Assembly (NCBI GenBank): GCA_963754045.1
Contig: CAVWEN010000003.1
Coordinates: 186,001 to 250,000 of the forward strand
Reading direction: 5' to 3'
Origin: JALZKA01 sp963754045
Lineage (GTDB): Bacteria > Actinomycetota > Thermoleophilia > Solirubrobacterales > 70-9
Length of the DNA: 64,000 nt
Shown here: piece by piece, positions 1 to 7,677 of the stretch
Numbering within the stretch: position 1 is the stretch's first letter
Layout: each line of letters opens with the position of its first letter
The notes under the pieces: generated by a model
The model's input: only the letters and a program-made list of their open reading frames with translations
Database searches by the model: none
What the model was told of the DNA's origin: nothing
Made by a program: the position numbers and the translations under genes

Positions 1-355
1 CGTGGGCGGGGACGTTCGAGGTGTCGATACCGGCGTTGGCACAAATCAGGCCCGAGTTGGTCTCGGCGATCAACACCCCATGCTCGGCTCGCAGCACGTG
101 GGCCGACTCGGCCAGGACGAGCGCCACCAGGCGCGGGTCCTTGTCGAGAGCCCGCGCGATCTCCCGCGCCCTTCTGTTCGGCGTAACCGAGGCGAGCGCG
201 ACCGTCCGTCCCTCGGCCTTCGAAACCACCTTTTGTGAGACAACGACGATCTCGCCATCCTGCGGCTCGGCGGCGTGGGCGAGCATCGCCCCGAGCGCGG
301 CGCCGGCTTCAACCTCGGGCAACCCTTCGACCGCACGGATACTCACCGTGCTCAA
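1..355 (-). CDS. cofE: Coenzyme F420-0:L-glutamate ligase, partial (CofE/FbiB N-terminal family)
   Basis: Adds gamma-linked glutamate to F420-0 using GTP, in the cytoplasm. Only about 118 N-terminal codons are present; the gene runs off the left edge, so a FbiB-type C-terminal nitroreductase-like domain can be neither confirmed nor excluded. Visible signatures are VVVSQKVVSKAEGR (residues 37-50) and a later block containing LICANAGIDTSN, both typical of CofE. A TTG start at 355 overlaps the stop of the deacetylase gene as TTGA, exactly as happens one gene upstream; GTG at 346 is an alternative. It is the last visible gene of the operon npdG-cofD-cofC-deacetylase-cofE. Confidence 0.88.
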   Translation of the reverse strand, partial: MSTVSIRAVEGLPEVEAGAALGAMLAHAAEPQDGEIVVVSQKVVSKAEGRTVALASVTPNRRAREIARALDKDPRLVALVLAESAHVLRAEHGVLIAETNSGLICANAGIDTSNVPAH

Positions 356-1254
356 ACGTCCACTCCCTGCGCGCGCAGCTTGGCAATGACGCCTTCAACT
401 CCGTCCGAGGCGTCCACGCGGATTCTGTTCAAGCGAAATGGGTCGGCGCCGGGCTCGGCAAGCCCGGGCTGGGTGGTCGTGGCGCCGCGGTAACCGGCTC
501 GCTTCGCAACGGCGATCACCTCCTCGTTGAATCGTCCACCTGGGTAGCAAAGGAAGTTCACCGGCTGTCCAAAGCGTGTGGCGAGGTCACGCCGTGATTC
601 GGCTACTTCTCGCTCGAGCGAATCCGGGTCTAGCTCGGTCAGGTCCGGATGGCTGAGAGTATGAGCGTCCAGCTCCCAGCCCGAGTCGATCATCTCGTTG
701 ACCATCGCGTCGTCGAGCTCGCCCTGGTCGAGTGCCTCGACCTTCAAATTGAGGACTCCAGGCCAGAATCGCCGTGAGAGGATCGGCAGTGCCTCGGTGA
801 ACTGGCTGCGGATGCCGTCATCGAAGCTCAGGACGACAGGGTTCTCGGCGATCGGCGCACCGTCTTGCCACGCGGCGAGGACGCTGTCCAGCGTGACCGC
901 GTGGAAGCCCGCGTCCTCCAGCGCGCGCACCTGCGCACCGAAAACACGCCGGGGCACAAAGAGCTCCGGATAGGCGGACCCAGCCGGAGCCTCCGCGATC
1001 GCGTGGTACATCAAAACGGGCACGGGTCCGTCGAAGTCCGTGACCATCGGGACGGTGGGAGCGGCGGCAATTGCGGCTTGGGTTGGACGGGGTTCGGGGG
1101 ATGCGCCTCCCGCGCCGGCGCCGATCGCCAGGCCGGCGACAAAGGCGATTCCGGCCCCTGAAATGAGTGCGCGGCGCCGGCGTCGGGCCGCGCGCCGCCG
1201 GCGCTCAAGGAGGCGGCGATGCCGGCGCCGCGCCGCGGTTGCCTGGGTGTTCAA
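352..1254 (-). CDS. Membrane-anchored polysaccharide deacetylase (NodB domain, CE4 family)
   Basis: 300-aa protein with a very basic N-terminus (Arg-rich, residues 9-28), one membrane segment at about 30-50, and an extracellular NodB domain from about residue 75. CE4 motifs are visible: PVLMYHAI at the domain start, LSFDDG (catalytic Asp pair) near residue 145, HTLSHPDL (metal-binding His pair) near 197, and CYPGG near 235. The family removes acetyl groups from peptidoglycan or other cell-surface polysaccharides. The start is a TTG overlapping the cofC stop (TTGA), and the stop overlaps the putative cofE TTG in the same way. It is thus embedded in the F420 operon although no direct link to F420 chemistry is known. 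The natural substrate cannot be read from the sequence. Confidence 0.88.
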   Translation of the reverse strand: MNTQATAARRRHRRLLERRRRAARRRRRALISGAGIAFVAGLAIGAGAGGASPEPRPTQAAIAAAPTVPMVTDFDGPVPVLMYHAIAEAPAGSAYPELFVPRRVFGAQVRALEDAGFHAVTLDSVLAAWQDGAPIAENPVVLSFDDGIRSQFTEALPILSRRFWPGVLNLKVEALDQGELDDAMVNEMIDSGWELDAHTLSHPDLTELDPDSLEREVAESRRDLATRFGQPVNFLCYPGGRFNEEVIAVAKRAGYRGATTTQPGLAEPGADPFRLNRIRVDASDGVEGVIAKLRAQGVDV

Positions 1255-1919
1255 AGTGCCAGCGCTCGCAGCGCGTCCGCCGTGTGGGGCGCCAGCTCGG
1301 GTTCGGCGACGAGGGCGCGCTCCAAGGCTGCCAGGTCATCCGGTGTATCGAGGTCGAGGCCGAGGGAGGGGATCGCCTCGATCGCGACGGTCCAACCCGC
1401 CCGCTCGGCGCGGTCTGAGTGGCGCTCGCGGCTACCTTCCCCGAACGCCGGGCCAATGGCGTCGGGCGGCGCCATCAGCAGACCGTTCGTGCCCGTGCCG
1501 TGGCGGTCGGGGATCACGGCTACCCGCTCGGCCTCCATGCGGGTGAGCGCCACGTCGAGCTCGGCCGCATCGAGCAACGGGCAGTCGGCGGGGAGCAGCG
1601 CGCTGCATGTCGCACCCAGAGCCATTGCTCGCACGATCCCGAGGGTCGCTGCCTCGGAGTGCCCGCGGTCGTCGGGATCGCGCATCACCTCGATCGGCGT
1701 GGGAACTCGCTTGGCCCGCTCCATCGCGACCTTCTCGGCCCGGCCCTCGCCGGAGACCAGAATCACGCGCTCGATCCGATCAGCGGCGTCGAGCGCGATC
1801 AGAACGTCCTCGAGCATGGCGCGGAGCAGCGCGGCTCGTCCCTGCGCTCCGATCGAGTCGAGGAGCCGGGTCTTCGCCCTGGCGAATCGCTTCACGGGGA
1901 GAATCGCCGTGGCGTCCAT
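1251..1919 (-). CDS. cofC: 2-phospho-L-lactate / phosphoenolpyruvate guanylyltransferase (CofC/FbiD)
   Basis: 222-aa nucleotidyltransferase that activates 2-phospholactate or, in actinobacteria, phosphoenolpyruvate with GTP, giving the donor used by CofD in F420 synthesis. Family features: ILPVKRFARAKTRLL at the N-terminus (residues 6-20, nucleotide binding), LLPADCPLL (metal-binding Asp) near residue 113, and DRHGTGTNGLLMAPP near 140, a hallmark of CofC/FbiD. The ATG at 1919 overlaps the cofD stop as ATGA, so the genes are translationally coupled. Length is normal for the family. The actual phospho-substrate (lactate or PEP) cannot be decided from sequence alone. Confidence 0.93.
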   Translation of the reverse strand: MDATAILPVKRFARAKTRLLDSIGAQGRAALLRAMLEDVLIALDAADRIERVILVSGEGRAEKVAMERAKRVPTPIEVMRDPDDRGHSEAATLGIVRAMALGATCSALLPADCPLLDAAELDVALTRMEAERVAVIPDRHGTGTNGLLMAPPDAIGPAFGEGSRERHSDRAERAGWTVAIEAIPSLGLDLDTPDDLAALERALVAEPELAPHTADALRALAL

Positions 1920-2845
1920 CAGGCCTCGGCGAGCTCGCCTGCGAACTCCAAAACCCGTGCTGCGAGTCGCCGGCGCCCGTCCGCTCCGTCCATCAGCGTC
2001 GGGCAGGACAGCGAGTGAAGGTCGTCTGGAGGCGGGTCGGGGTCGCCCTCGTCCACCACGACAGCGTCGAGCAGCCCCTCGTAGAGCGACGCCGCGCCAG
2101 CGGCGCTGACAGGTCGACCGATCGCGGTCATGAACGCTTCGGTCGGCCCCTTGATCGCGCGGCCAGCGACGAACGGGCTGACCGCGATCACGGGCGCGGA
2201 GGACGCGGCGATCGCCTCGCGCATTCCGGGCACCGCGAGGATCGGGCCGATCGATATCACGGGGTTCGAAGGTCCGACCACGATCAGCTCGGCCGTATCG
2301 AGAGCATCCAGGACCTCGGGAGTGGGCGAGGCCCCGGTCAGGCCTTCGACATCGATGCCCTCGATTGCCGTGGCGCCCTCATCGAGAATCAGGAACTCTT
2401 GGAGCCCGCGCCTGCCGCCGGGCGTGTGGACGAAGGTGCGCACCGGCTGCTCGCACATCGGCAGCACCGCCGCGGCGACACCGAGGCCGCGTGAGATCTG
2501 CGCCTGGGCGGCCGTGAGCGATCCGCCCTCGGCCATGAAGTGCGTTCGGTACAGACAGGCGGCGAGGTCGCGATCGGAGAGTGAGAACCAGTCCGGTGCG
2601 CCCAGCTGCGCCAGCCGCTCGTGGACGGCGAACCCGTCGTCGGCGATACCCCATCCGCGCTCCTCATCGATCTGCCCGGCGAGCCAGTAGGTACAGAGGT
2701 CGGGGTCGGGCGAGATGTGGAGTCCGTGCACCTGACAGTCGTCCGCGGTGTTGGCGATGACGCTGAGGCCGTCGCCCGCGATCGCCTGCATTCCGGCGGC
2801 GAGCTTCGCGCCACCCGTGCCGCCCGCCAGTAGGGCGATGCGCAT
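1919..2845 (-). CDS. cofD: 2-phospho-L-lactate transferase (F420 biosynthesis, CofD/FbiA)
   Basis: 308-aa transferase that joins the phospholactyl (or enolpyruvyl) moiety from the CofC product to Fo, making F420-0 or dehydro-F420-0. The N-terminal LLAGGTGGAKLAAGM (residues 5-19) is the diagnostic glycine-rich nucleotide-binding loop. The block IANTADDCQVHGLHISPD follows at about 31-48, and the SLSDRDLAACLYRT region near 145 also matches the family. The ATG at 2845 overlaps the npdG stop and its own stop overlaps the cofC start, both as ATGA, so the whole group is very probably one transcript. Confidence 0.95.
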   Translation of the reverse strand: MRIALLAGGTGGAKLAAGMQAIAGDGLSVIANTADDCQVHGLHISPDPDLCTYWLAGQIDEERGWGIADDGFAVHERLAQLGAPDWFSLSDRDLAACLYRTHFMAEGGSLTAAQAQISRGLGVAAAVLPMCEQPVRTFVHTPGGRRGLQEFLILDEGATAIEGIDVEGLTGASPTPEVLDALDTAELIVVGPSNPVISIGPILAVPGMREAIAASSAPVIAVSPFVAGRAIKGPTEAFMTAIGRPVSAAGAASLYEGLLDAVVVDEGDPDPPPDDLHSLSCPTLMDGADGRRRLAARVLEFAGELAEA

Positions 2846-3534
2846 CAGGCCCAGTGATCCGCTTGGGGTAGGCCCGTGACCTTGAAGCCGGCGTGGACCT
2901 TGTAGCGCACGTTGATTGAGATCAGCAACGGGGTGAGCTGCTCGACGATTCGCGCCATCTCGAGCGGCCCGGCGTTCACAGGTCGTAGCCCCGGGATTCC
3001 AGAGACCAGGGCGGCCACCTTCGCCTTGTCGGCCTTGAGATCGCCGCAGAGCAGTACGTCCTCGTCGAGCACGACCTCGCGGTCGCCCAACTCGGGGGCG
3101 CCGACCGTGTGGAAGGCGGCGACGACGGAGACGCCTTCGGGGACCATCTCCTGGGCCTGCTGGGCGGCCGATCCCTGCCAGACGCCCAGGCTACGAGTTG
3201 CCTTGCCGCTTACGGCGGCCGCGAGGGGCACCGTGCAGTCCACAAGCAGTTGTCCGGGTTCGAGCGACTCGCGCAGATTGTTGAGATTCTCCGACTGAGC
3301 GCGGAACGGGACCGCGAGAATTACCACCGGGCCCTGCTTGGCCGCGTCCGAGTTGCTCATGCCCTCGATCTCGGCGTCGGGAGCCTGGTCGCTCAGCTTT
3401 CGGGCGGCCGCGCCGGCGCGCTCGGCGTCGCGCGAGCCGAGCACGACCGGGTGGCCCGCCAGGGCCCAGCGAAGGGCGAGCCCGTAGCCGAGCGCACCCG
3501 TGCCGCCGATGATCGGGATCGCCTCGCGCGCCAT
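2845..3534 (-). CDS. npdG: F420-dependent NADP oxidoreductase family protein (NpdG-like)
   Basis: 229-aa Rossmann-fold enzyme of the coenzyme-F420-dependent NADP reductase family, which shuttles hydride between F420H2 and NADP. The N-terminal PIIGGTGALGYGLALRWA with SRDAERA after the second strand is the NADP-binding region. VVAAFHTVGAPELGD near residue 130 corresponds to the conserved substrate-side motif. The ATG at 3534 is chosen because the open frame further upstream is antisense to the divergent SDR gene, and because a TATTTT box lies 8 nt before this ATG. It heads the F420 operon, so reductase and cofactor synthesis would be co-expressed. Confidence 0.88.
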   Translation of the reverse strand: MAREAIPIIGGTGALGYGLALRWALAGHPVVLGSRDAERAGAAARKLSDQAPDAEIEGMSNSDAAKQGPVVILAVPFRAQSENLNNLRESLEPGQLLVDCTVPLAAAVSGKATRSLGVWQGSAAQQAQEMVPEGVSVVAAFHTVGAPELGDREVVLDEDVLLCGDLKADKAKVAALVSGIPGLRPVNAGPLEMARIVEQLTPLLISINVRYKVHAGFKVTGLPQADHWA

Positions 3535-3542
3535 GGACGCCA

Positions 3543-3548
3543 AAAATA
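3543..3548 (-). promoter_or_regulatory. -10 box of the F420 operon (leaderless)
   Basis: TATTTT read on the minus strand ends 8 nt before the npdG ATG, so transcription would start at or near the start codon. No Shine-Dalgarno sequence is visible. It sits in the 46-bp divergent gap shared with the SDR gene. Confidence 0.5.
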
Positions 3549-3565
3549 CCCGTCGCCCCCACAGG

Positions 3566-3571
3566 TAGTCT
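3566..3571 (+). promoter_or_regulatory. -10 box of the SDR operon (leaderless)
   Basis: TAGTCT lies 9 nt before the ATG at 3581. It fits the TANNNT pattern seen before many genes in this window, with no ribosome-binding site between box and start. Confidence 0.5.
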
Positions 3572-3580
3572 GCCCGCGGG

Positions 3581-4315
3581 ATGAGACTGGAAGGAAGAAA
3601 GGCGCTCGTGACCGGTGGCGCAAGCGGCATTGGCGCCGCAACGGTCGCGCGACTTGCTGCCGAGGGCGCAGAGGTCGTGATCGGGGACGTGAACACCGAC
3701 GGAGCCGAGGCGGTCGCGAGCGAGATCGGGGCCACGGCCTCGAGGCTCGACGTGACCGATCCGGAGTCAGCCAAGGCATTGGCTGCCGAGCATGGCCCCT
3801 TCGCGATCCTCGTGAACAACGCCGGCACCGACGAGTTCGGGTTCTTCGCGGACACCGACCCCGGCGTGTGGGAGCGGGTGATCGCGATCAACCTGATCGG
3901 TGTTCTGGCCTGCACCCACGCGGTTCTCCCCGGAATGCAGCAGGCCGGTTACGGTCGGATCGTGAACATCGCCTCCGAGGCGGGTCGCATCGGCTCGAAG
4001 GGGTCGGTCGCCTACTCGTCCGCAAAAGGAGGCGTGCTTGGCTTCACGAAATCGCTTGCGCGCGAGGGCGCCCGCTTCGGTATCACCGTCAACGCGATCT
4101 GTCCCGGGCCGATCGAGACGCCGCTGCTCATGCAGGCACTCGAGTTCGGTGAGATCGGCGAGAAGATCATCGCGAACATGAAGGCGGGCACCCAGCTACG
4201 CCGGATGGGCGCGCCAGATGAGGTCGCCGCTGCGGTCGCTTTCCTCGCGTCCGATGATGCCTCCTATGTGACGGGCGAGACGCTTGGTGTTTCCGGTGGA
4301 ATGGGAATGTGTTGA
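3581..4315 (+). CDS. SDR family oxidoreductase (3-oxoacyl-ACP/acyl-CoA reductase-like)
   Basis: 244-aa classical short-chain dehydrogenase, probably reducing or oxidising a 3-oxo/3-hydroxy acyl group with NAD(P). Motifs: VTGGASGIGAATVA (residues 10-23, cofactor loop), NNAG near 83, catalytic Ser in NIASEAG near 132, YSSAKGG (catalytic Tyr-x3-Lys) near 147, and CPGPIETP after the active site. The C-terminal SGGMGMC resembles FabG-type enzymes. The next gene starts 3 bp downstream and the following ones are closely packed, suggesting an operon with a thioesterase and an HMG-CoA-lyase-like enzyme. The substrate is not determined. Confidence 0.9.
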   Translation: MRLEGRKALVTGGASGIGAATVARLAAEGAEVVIGDVNTDGAEAVASEIGATASRLDVTDPESAKALAAEHGPFAILVNNAGTDEFGFFADTDPGVWERVIAINLIGVLACTHAVLPGMQQAGYGRIVNIASEAGRIGSKGSVAYSSAKGGVLGFTKSLAREGARFGITVNAICPGPIETPLLMQALEFGEIGEKIIANMKAGTQLRRMGAPDEVAAAVAFLASDDASYVTGETLGVSGGMGMC

Positions 4316-4318
4316 CCC

Positions 4319-4693
4319 GTGCCTGATGCACCCCGGATCGGCGCCGAGCGCAGTGACGAGTTCGTCGTCGAGGGCCAGTTGCTCACCGACGTGGGCGGCA
4401 CGATCGGCTCCAGCGTGCTCTCGACACCGGGGATGATCGGCATGATGGAGCGGACCGCCGCCGTGCTCTCGTTCGAGCAGCTTCCCGAGGGCTCGGCTAC
4501 CGTGGGCTTCGAGGTCTGCATCAAGCACGTCGGCGCGGCCCTCGAAGGCACCACCTGCGTCGCCCGCGCCAAGCTCCGCGAGGTGGCCGACGAGCGCAAG
4601 CTGCGCTTTGATGTCGAGGTCACCGAGGGTGAGCGCACGATCGGGGTCGGCACCCACGAGCGCCGCCTGATCGCGGTCGGCTCGCTGGGCTGA
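4319..4693 (+). CDS. Hotdog-fold thioesterase (FlK-like)
   Basis: 124-aa single hotdog domain resembling the fluoroacetyl-CoA-specific thioesterase (FlK) family. VLSTPGMIGMMERTA (about residues 38-52) is the conserved catalytic-helix segment, and the VGFEVCIKHVGAAL strand follows. These small proteins hydrolyse short acyl-CoA thioesters or act as housekeeping thioesterases. The GTG at 4319 is 3 nt after the SDR stop, and the HMG-CoA-lyase-like gene starts 4 nt after this gene, so it is mid-operon. Specificity for fluoroacetyl-CoA is not implied. Confidence 0.85.
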   Translation: MPDAPRIGAERSDEFVVEGQLLTDVGGTIGSSVLSTPGMIGMMERTAAVLSFEQLPEGSATVGFEVCIKHVGAALEGTTCVARAKLREVADERKLRFDVEVTEGERTIGVGTHERRLIAVGSLG

Positions 4694-4697
4694 GGCC

Positions 4698-5621
4698 GTG
4701 GAGGCCCTGCCTGAGCGCGTGCGGATCCGTGAGGTTGGCCCCCGCGACGGCTTCCAAAACGAACCCGAGACGATTCCGACCGACGAGAAGCTGCGGCTGA
4801 TCGGCCTTCTCGGCGCAGCGGGATACGAGCGCATCGAGCTGACCGCGTTCGTGCGAGCCGATGTGATCCCACAGCTCGCCGACGCCGAGCAGGTGCTCGA
4901 CGGTTACGAGCGTCTGGACGGTACGTCCTACTCGGTGTTGATCCCGAACCTACGCGGCCTCGAGCGCGCGCTGGTGCGCCGGGAGCGCTTCGACGAGATC
5001 AGCGTGTTTCTCTCCGCGTCGGAGACGCACAATGAGAGGAACGTCAATCGTTCGATCGCAGAATCACTCGCCGGCCTCGAGCCGACACTGAAGCGCGCAC
5101 GGGACGAGGGACTTCGATGCGAGGGCGTGATCGCGACCTCGTTCGGCTGTCCGTACGAGGGCGAGGTCTCGCCCCAGCGGGTGTTCGAGATCGCCCGCAG
5201 CCTCGCCGAGATGGGATGCCAGGAGGTGGGCTTCGGCGACACCACCGGAATGGCGAACCCGCGCCAGGTCGCTGAGTTCTACCCAGCCGCGTCCGACGCC
5301 CTGCCCGGCACCGAGCTGACCGCTCACTTCCACAACACCCGTGGGCAGGGGCTTGCGAACGCGCTTGCGGCGCTGATCGCGGGAGTCGCCTCGTTCGAGT
5401 CGTCGTTCGGCGAGCTCGGCGGCTGCCCGGTGCCACCGGGGTCGACCGGCAACGTCTCCAGCGAAGATCTGATCTCGATGCTGCACGAGATGGGCGTGGG
5501 GACCGGGGTGGACCTGGAGCGGCTGATCGAGGCCTCCCAGGCGGCGCAGGCGGTTCTCGGCCGCCCGCTCGGAGCCCACGTGATGCGCGCCGGCGCTGTC
5601 AATTGGCACACGGGCACTTAG
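4698..5621 (+). CDS. Hydroxymethylglutaryl-CoA lyase family protein
   Basis: 307-aa TIM-barrel aldolase/lyase of the HMGL family, which cleaves 3-hydroxy-3-methylglutaryl-CoA to acetyl-CoA and acetoacetate in leucine degradation. IREVGPRDGFQNE (residues 10-22) carries the metal-binding Arg-Asp. THFHNTRG-like sequence appears as LTAHFHNTRGQGLANAL near 213, and FGELGGCPVPPGSTGNVSSE near 240 contains the catalytic Cys loop. Length matches bacterial MvaB/YngG. A GTG start at 4698 is used. Acetoacetate formed here could feed the acetoacetyl-CoA synthetase at 12417-14417. Related acyl-CoA lyases cannot be excluded. Confidence 0.88.
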   Translation: MEALPERVRIREVGPRDGFQNEPETIPTDEKLRLIGLLGAAGYERIELTAFVRADVIPQLADAEQVLDGYERLDGTSYSVLIPNLRGLERALVRRERFDEISVFLSASETHNERNVNRSIAESLAGLEPTLKRARDEGLRCEGVIATSFGCPYEGEVSPQRVFEIARSLAEMGCQEVGFGDTTGMANPRQVAEFYPAASDALPGTELTAHFHNTRGQGLANALAALIAGVASFESSFGELGGCPVPPGSTGNVSSEDLISMLHEMGVGTGVDLERLIEASQAAQAVLGRPLGAHVMRAGAVNWHTGT

Positions 5622-5624
5622 GCT
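5619..5624 (+). promoter_or_regulatory. -10 box before SnoaL-like gene, sharing a stop codon
   Basis: TAGGCT ends 6 nt before the ATG at 5631. Its TAG is at the same time the stop codon of the HMG-CoA-lyase-like gene, so promoter and stop share bases. Confidence 0.45.
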
Positions 5625-5630
5625 TGGCCC

Positions 5631-6008
5631 ATGCGTAGCGACGCTTTCAGGGAGGTCGCCGAGCGCAAGGACTTCGCTGCCGGGGTTGACCTGTTCGCGC
5701 CGGACGTGGTCTTCAACAGCCCGGTCGTCTTCACGCCCTACGAGGGGCGCGACGCCCTGATGGTGATCCTGGGTGCGGTCGTCGAGGTCTTCGAGGACTT
5801 TCGATACTCCGACCAGGTCGAGACCGGCGATTCGGCGATGTTGCGCTTCCACGCGAACGTTGGAGACCGCGCCATCGAAGGCGTGGACCTCCTCCGCTTC
5901 GACGATTCGGACCGCATCGTCGAGCTCACGGTGATCGTCCGCCCGATGAGCGGCGTGCTGGCGTTGGCCGAGCGCATGAAGTCGATGCTGGAGGCAACGC
6001 AGACCTGA
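5631..6008 (+). CDS. SnoaL-like / NTF2-fold protein
   Basis: 125-aa protein with the alpha+beta-cone NTF2/SnoaL fold pattern: an N-terminal helix (MRSDAFREVAERKDF), FAPDVVFNSPVVF, the YEGRDALMVIL helix, then the strand-rich AMLRFHANVGDRAIEGVDLL segment. Such proteins are polyketide cyclases, isomerases, or ligand-binding domains of unknown role. No catalytic residue set can be assigned with confidence. It may have its own leaderless promoter overlapping the preceding stop codon. Confidence 0.8.
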   Translation: MRSDAFREVAERKDFAAGVDLFAPDVVFNSPVVFTPYEGRDALMVILGAVVEVFEDFRYSDQVETGDSAMLRFHANVGDRAIEGVDLLRFDDSDRIVELTVIVRPMSGVLALAERMKSMLEATQT

Positions 6009-6096
6009 TGAAGCGTTGTGGTGGCCCCAGCACCCACAATCCTTCAGCAGCGCGTAGATAACCTCCCGCGCCGTCGAACCCGACCAAGGAGAGCGC

Positions 6097-6984
6097 GTGC
6101 CGGAGATCAGCAAAGTAGGAGTTGTGGGCTGTGGCTTGATGGGCCATGGGATCGCCCAGATTTGCGCCCAGGCCGGGTGGGACGTCGTCGTCCGGGAGGT
6201 CGATGACGAGCGCATCGCCAAGGGCGTCGGCAAGATCGAGAAGCAGCTCGGCCGCGCCGTCGAGAAGGGAAAGCTCGAACAGGGGGAGGCGGACGCGGTC
6301 CGCGCCCGCATCCACACCACCACCGACTATGGCGATCTCGCCGACTGTGACCTCGTGATCGAGGCGATGACCGAGGACCTCGACGCGAAGCTCGAGATGT
6401 GGCGCGAGGTGGATCCGATTGTCAAGGCCGACGCGTTCCTGGCCACCAACACCTCATCGCTGTCGGTCGCCGACCAGGCTGCCGCGACCTCCCGACCCGA
6501 GAAGTTCCTCGGGCTCCATTTCTTCAACCCCGCGCAGGTCATGCCCCTGCTCGAGGTCGTCACAGCCGAGGGCACAAGCGATGAGGCGACCCAGCTCGGC
6601 TTCGCACTCGGTGAGCAGCTGCGCAAGACGTCCGTGGCGGCCGGCGACAATCGCGGCTTTATCGTCAATCGCCTGCTGGTTCCCTACATGTTCGACGCGA
6701 TTCGCGCCTACGAGCAGGGCGTCGGCTCGATCGAGGACATCGACGCGGGGATGATGGCCGGCGCAAGCCACCCGATGGGACCGATCACCCTGGCCGATTT
6801 CGTCGGGCTGGACACCCTCGCCTCGATCGGCGAGGTCATGCTCGCCGCCTACGGCGACGAGCGTTTCGGCGCTCCCGACAGCGTCAAGACGCTGGTCGCC
6901 GCAGGGCACTTCGGGCGCAAGTCGGGCCGCGGTTTCTACGACTACGCGAACGACAAACCCGTCGCGGTTGCGCCCGGAGACTGA
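6097..6984 (+). CDS. hbd: 3-hydroxybutyryl-CoA / 3-hydroxyacyl-CoA dehydrogenase
   Basis: 295-aa two-domain dehydrogenase interconverting 3-hydroxyacyl-CoA and 3-oxoacyl-CoA with NAD(P). VGVVGCGLMGHGIAQICAQ (residues 7-25) is the dinucleotide-binding loop. EAMTEDLDAKLEMW, ATNTSSLSV (near 116) and GLHFFNPAQVMPLLEVV (catalytic His near 140) are family hallmarks. The C-terminal domain has NRGFIVNRLLVPYM and HPMGPITLADFVGLD. The GTG start is preceded by AAGGAGAG at a normal distance, so unlike many neighbours it uses a Shine-Dalgarno. Likely part of fatty-acid or PHB-type metabolism with the adjacent acyl-CoA genes. Confidence 0.93.
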   Translation: MPEISKVGVVGCGLMGHGIAQICAQAGWDVVVREVDDERIAKGVGKIEKQLGRAVEKGKLEQGEADAVRARIHTTTDYGDLADCDLVIEAMTEDLDAKLEMWREVDPIVKADAFLATNTSSLSVADQAAATSRPEKFLGLHFFNPAQVMPLLEVVTAEGTSDEATQLGFALGEQLRKTSVAAGDNRGFIVNRLLVPYMFDAIRAYEQGVGSIEDIDAGMMAGASHPMGPITLADFVGLDTLASIGEVMLAAYGDERFGAPDSVKTLVAAGHFGRKSGRGFYDYANDKPVAVAPGD

Positions 6985-7007
6985 ATCCGGGCCGATCGGG
7001 TAAGGCC

Positions 7008-7013
7008 TAGAAT
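7008..7013 (+). promoter_or_regulatory. -10 box before DivIVA-domain gene (leaderless)
   Basis: TAGAAT lies 7 nt before the second of two tandem ATGs (7018 and 7021), favouring 7021 as the start. Confidence 0.55.
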
Positions 7014-7020
7014 CAACATG

Positions 7021-7677
7021 ATGGCCGAAGAGAAGATCCAGCCCGACGACCTGCGCCGGGCGACGTTTCCGCAGGCGCGCAAGGGGTATGACCGCGAGGC
7101 CGTGCACTCATTGCTCGATCGCGTGGCCGAGTTAGTGGAGCGCGGCGCCGGTGCGGTCGCCGAATCCGCCCCGGGGGTCAAGCGCGAGCTCGAAAAGGTG
7201 GGTGAGCGGACCGCGAGCATCCTCACCGCGGCCGAGGATGCGGCGACGAAGGTGCGCGCGGAGGCCAAGGATTACGCCGACCGCCTGCGCTCCTCCGCCG
7301 AGGCGGAGGCGCGGAAGGCCACGCTGACCGCCGGCACCCGCGCCGAGGAGCTGATCGCCGAGGCCGAGGTCAAGGCGGAGAAGATCATCGACGACGCGAT
7401 CGTCCGCCGCCGCAAGCTGAACCTGACGATCACGAGCCTGGTCGAGCGCCAGGACGAGATCGCCCGGGAGGCCACGCGCCTCGGCGAGGAGCTGATCGGC
7501 GCGGTCGGTGCCCTGCGCGGCGGCGCTGCGGAGAAGGCGCCGGTCGTCGACGACCAGCTCGAGATCGAGCCCAGTCCCGACGCGGAACCGGCCCGCCGCT
7601 TCGACCCGGCGTCCCACGACGAGCCCACCGAAGTCGTGGACACGGGCCGCTCCGAGCACGACTCAATTCAGCGCTGA
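7021..7677 (+). CDS. DivIVA-domain coiled-coil protein
   Basis: 218-aa protein. The first ~35 residues (DDLRRATFPQARKGYDREAV) match the DivIVA/Wag31 lipid-binding N-terminus, in which a conserved F-x(n)-GYD precedes the coiled coil. Residues about 45-165 form a long alanine/glutamate-rich coiled coil, followed by a disordered acidic, proline-rich tail. DivIVA proteins sit at curved membranes of poles or septa and recruit wall-synthesis factors. This one is shorter than the canonical actinobacterial Wag31, so it may be an accessory paralogue. The last 15 bp overlap the convergent amine oxidase gene. Confidence 0.78.
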   Translation: MAEEKIQPDDLRRATFPQARKGYDREAVHSLLDRVAELVERGAGAVAESAPGVKRELEKVGERTASILTAAEDAATKVRAEAKDYADRLRSSAEAEARKATLTAGTRAEELIAEAEVKAEKIIDDAIVRRRKLNLTITSLVERQDEIAREATRLGEELIGAVGALRGGAAEKAPVVDDQLEIEPSPDAEPARRFDPASHDEPTEVVDTGRSEHDSIQR

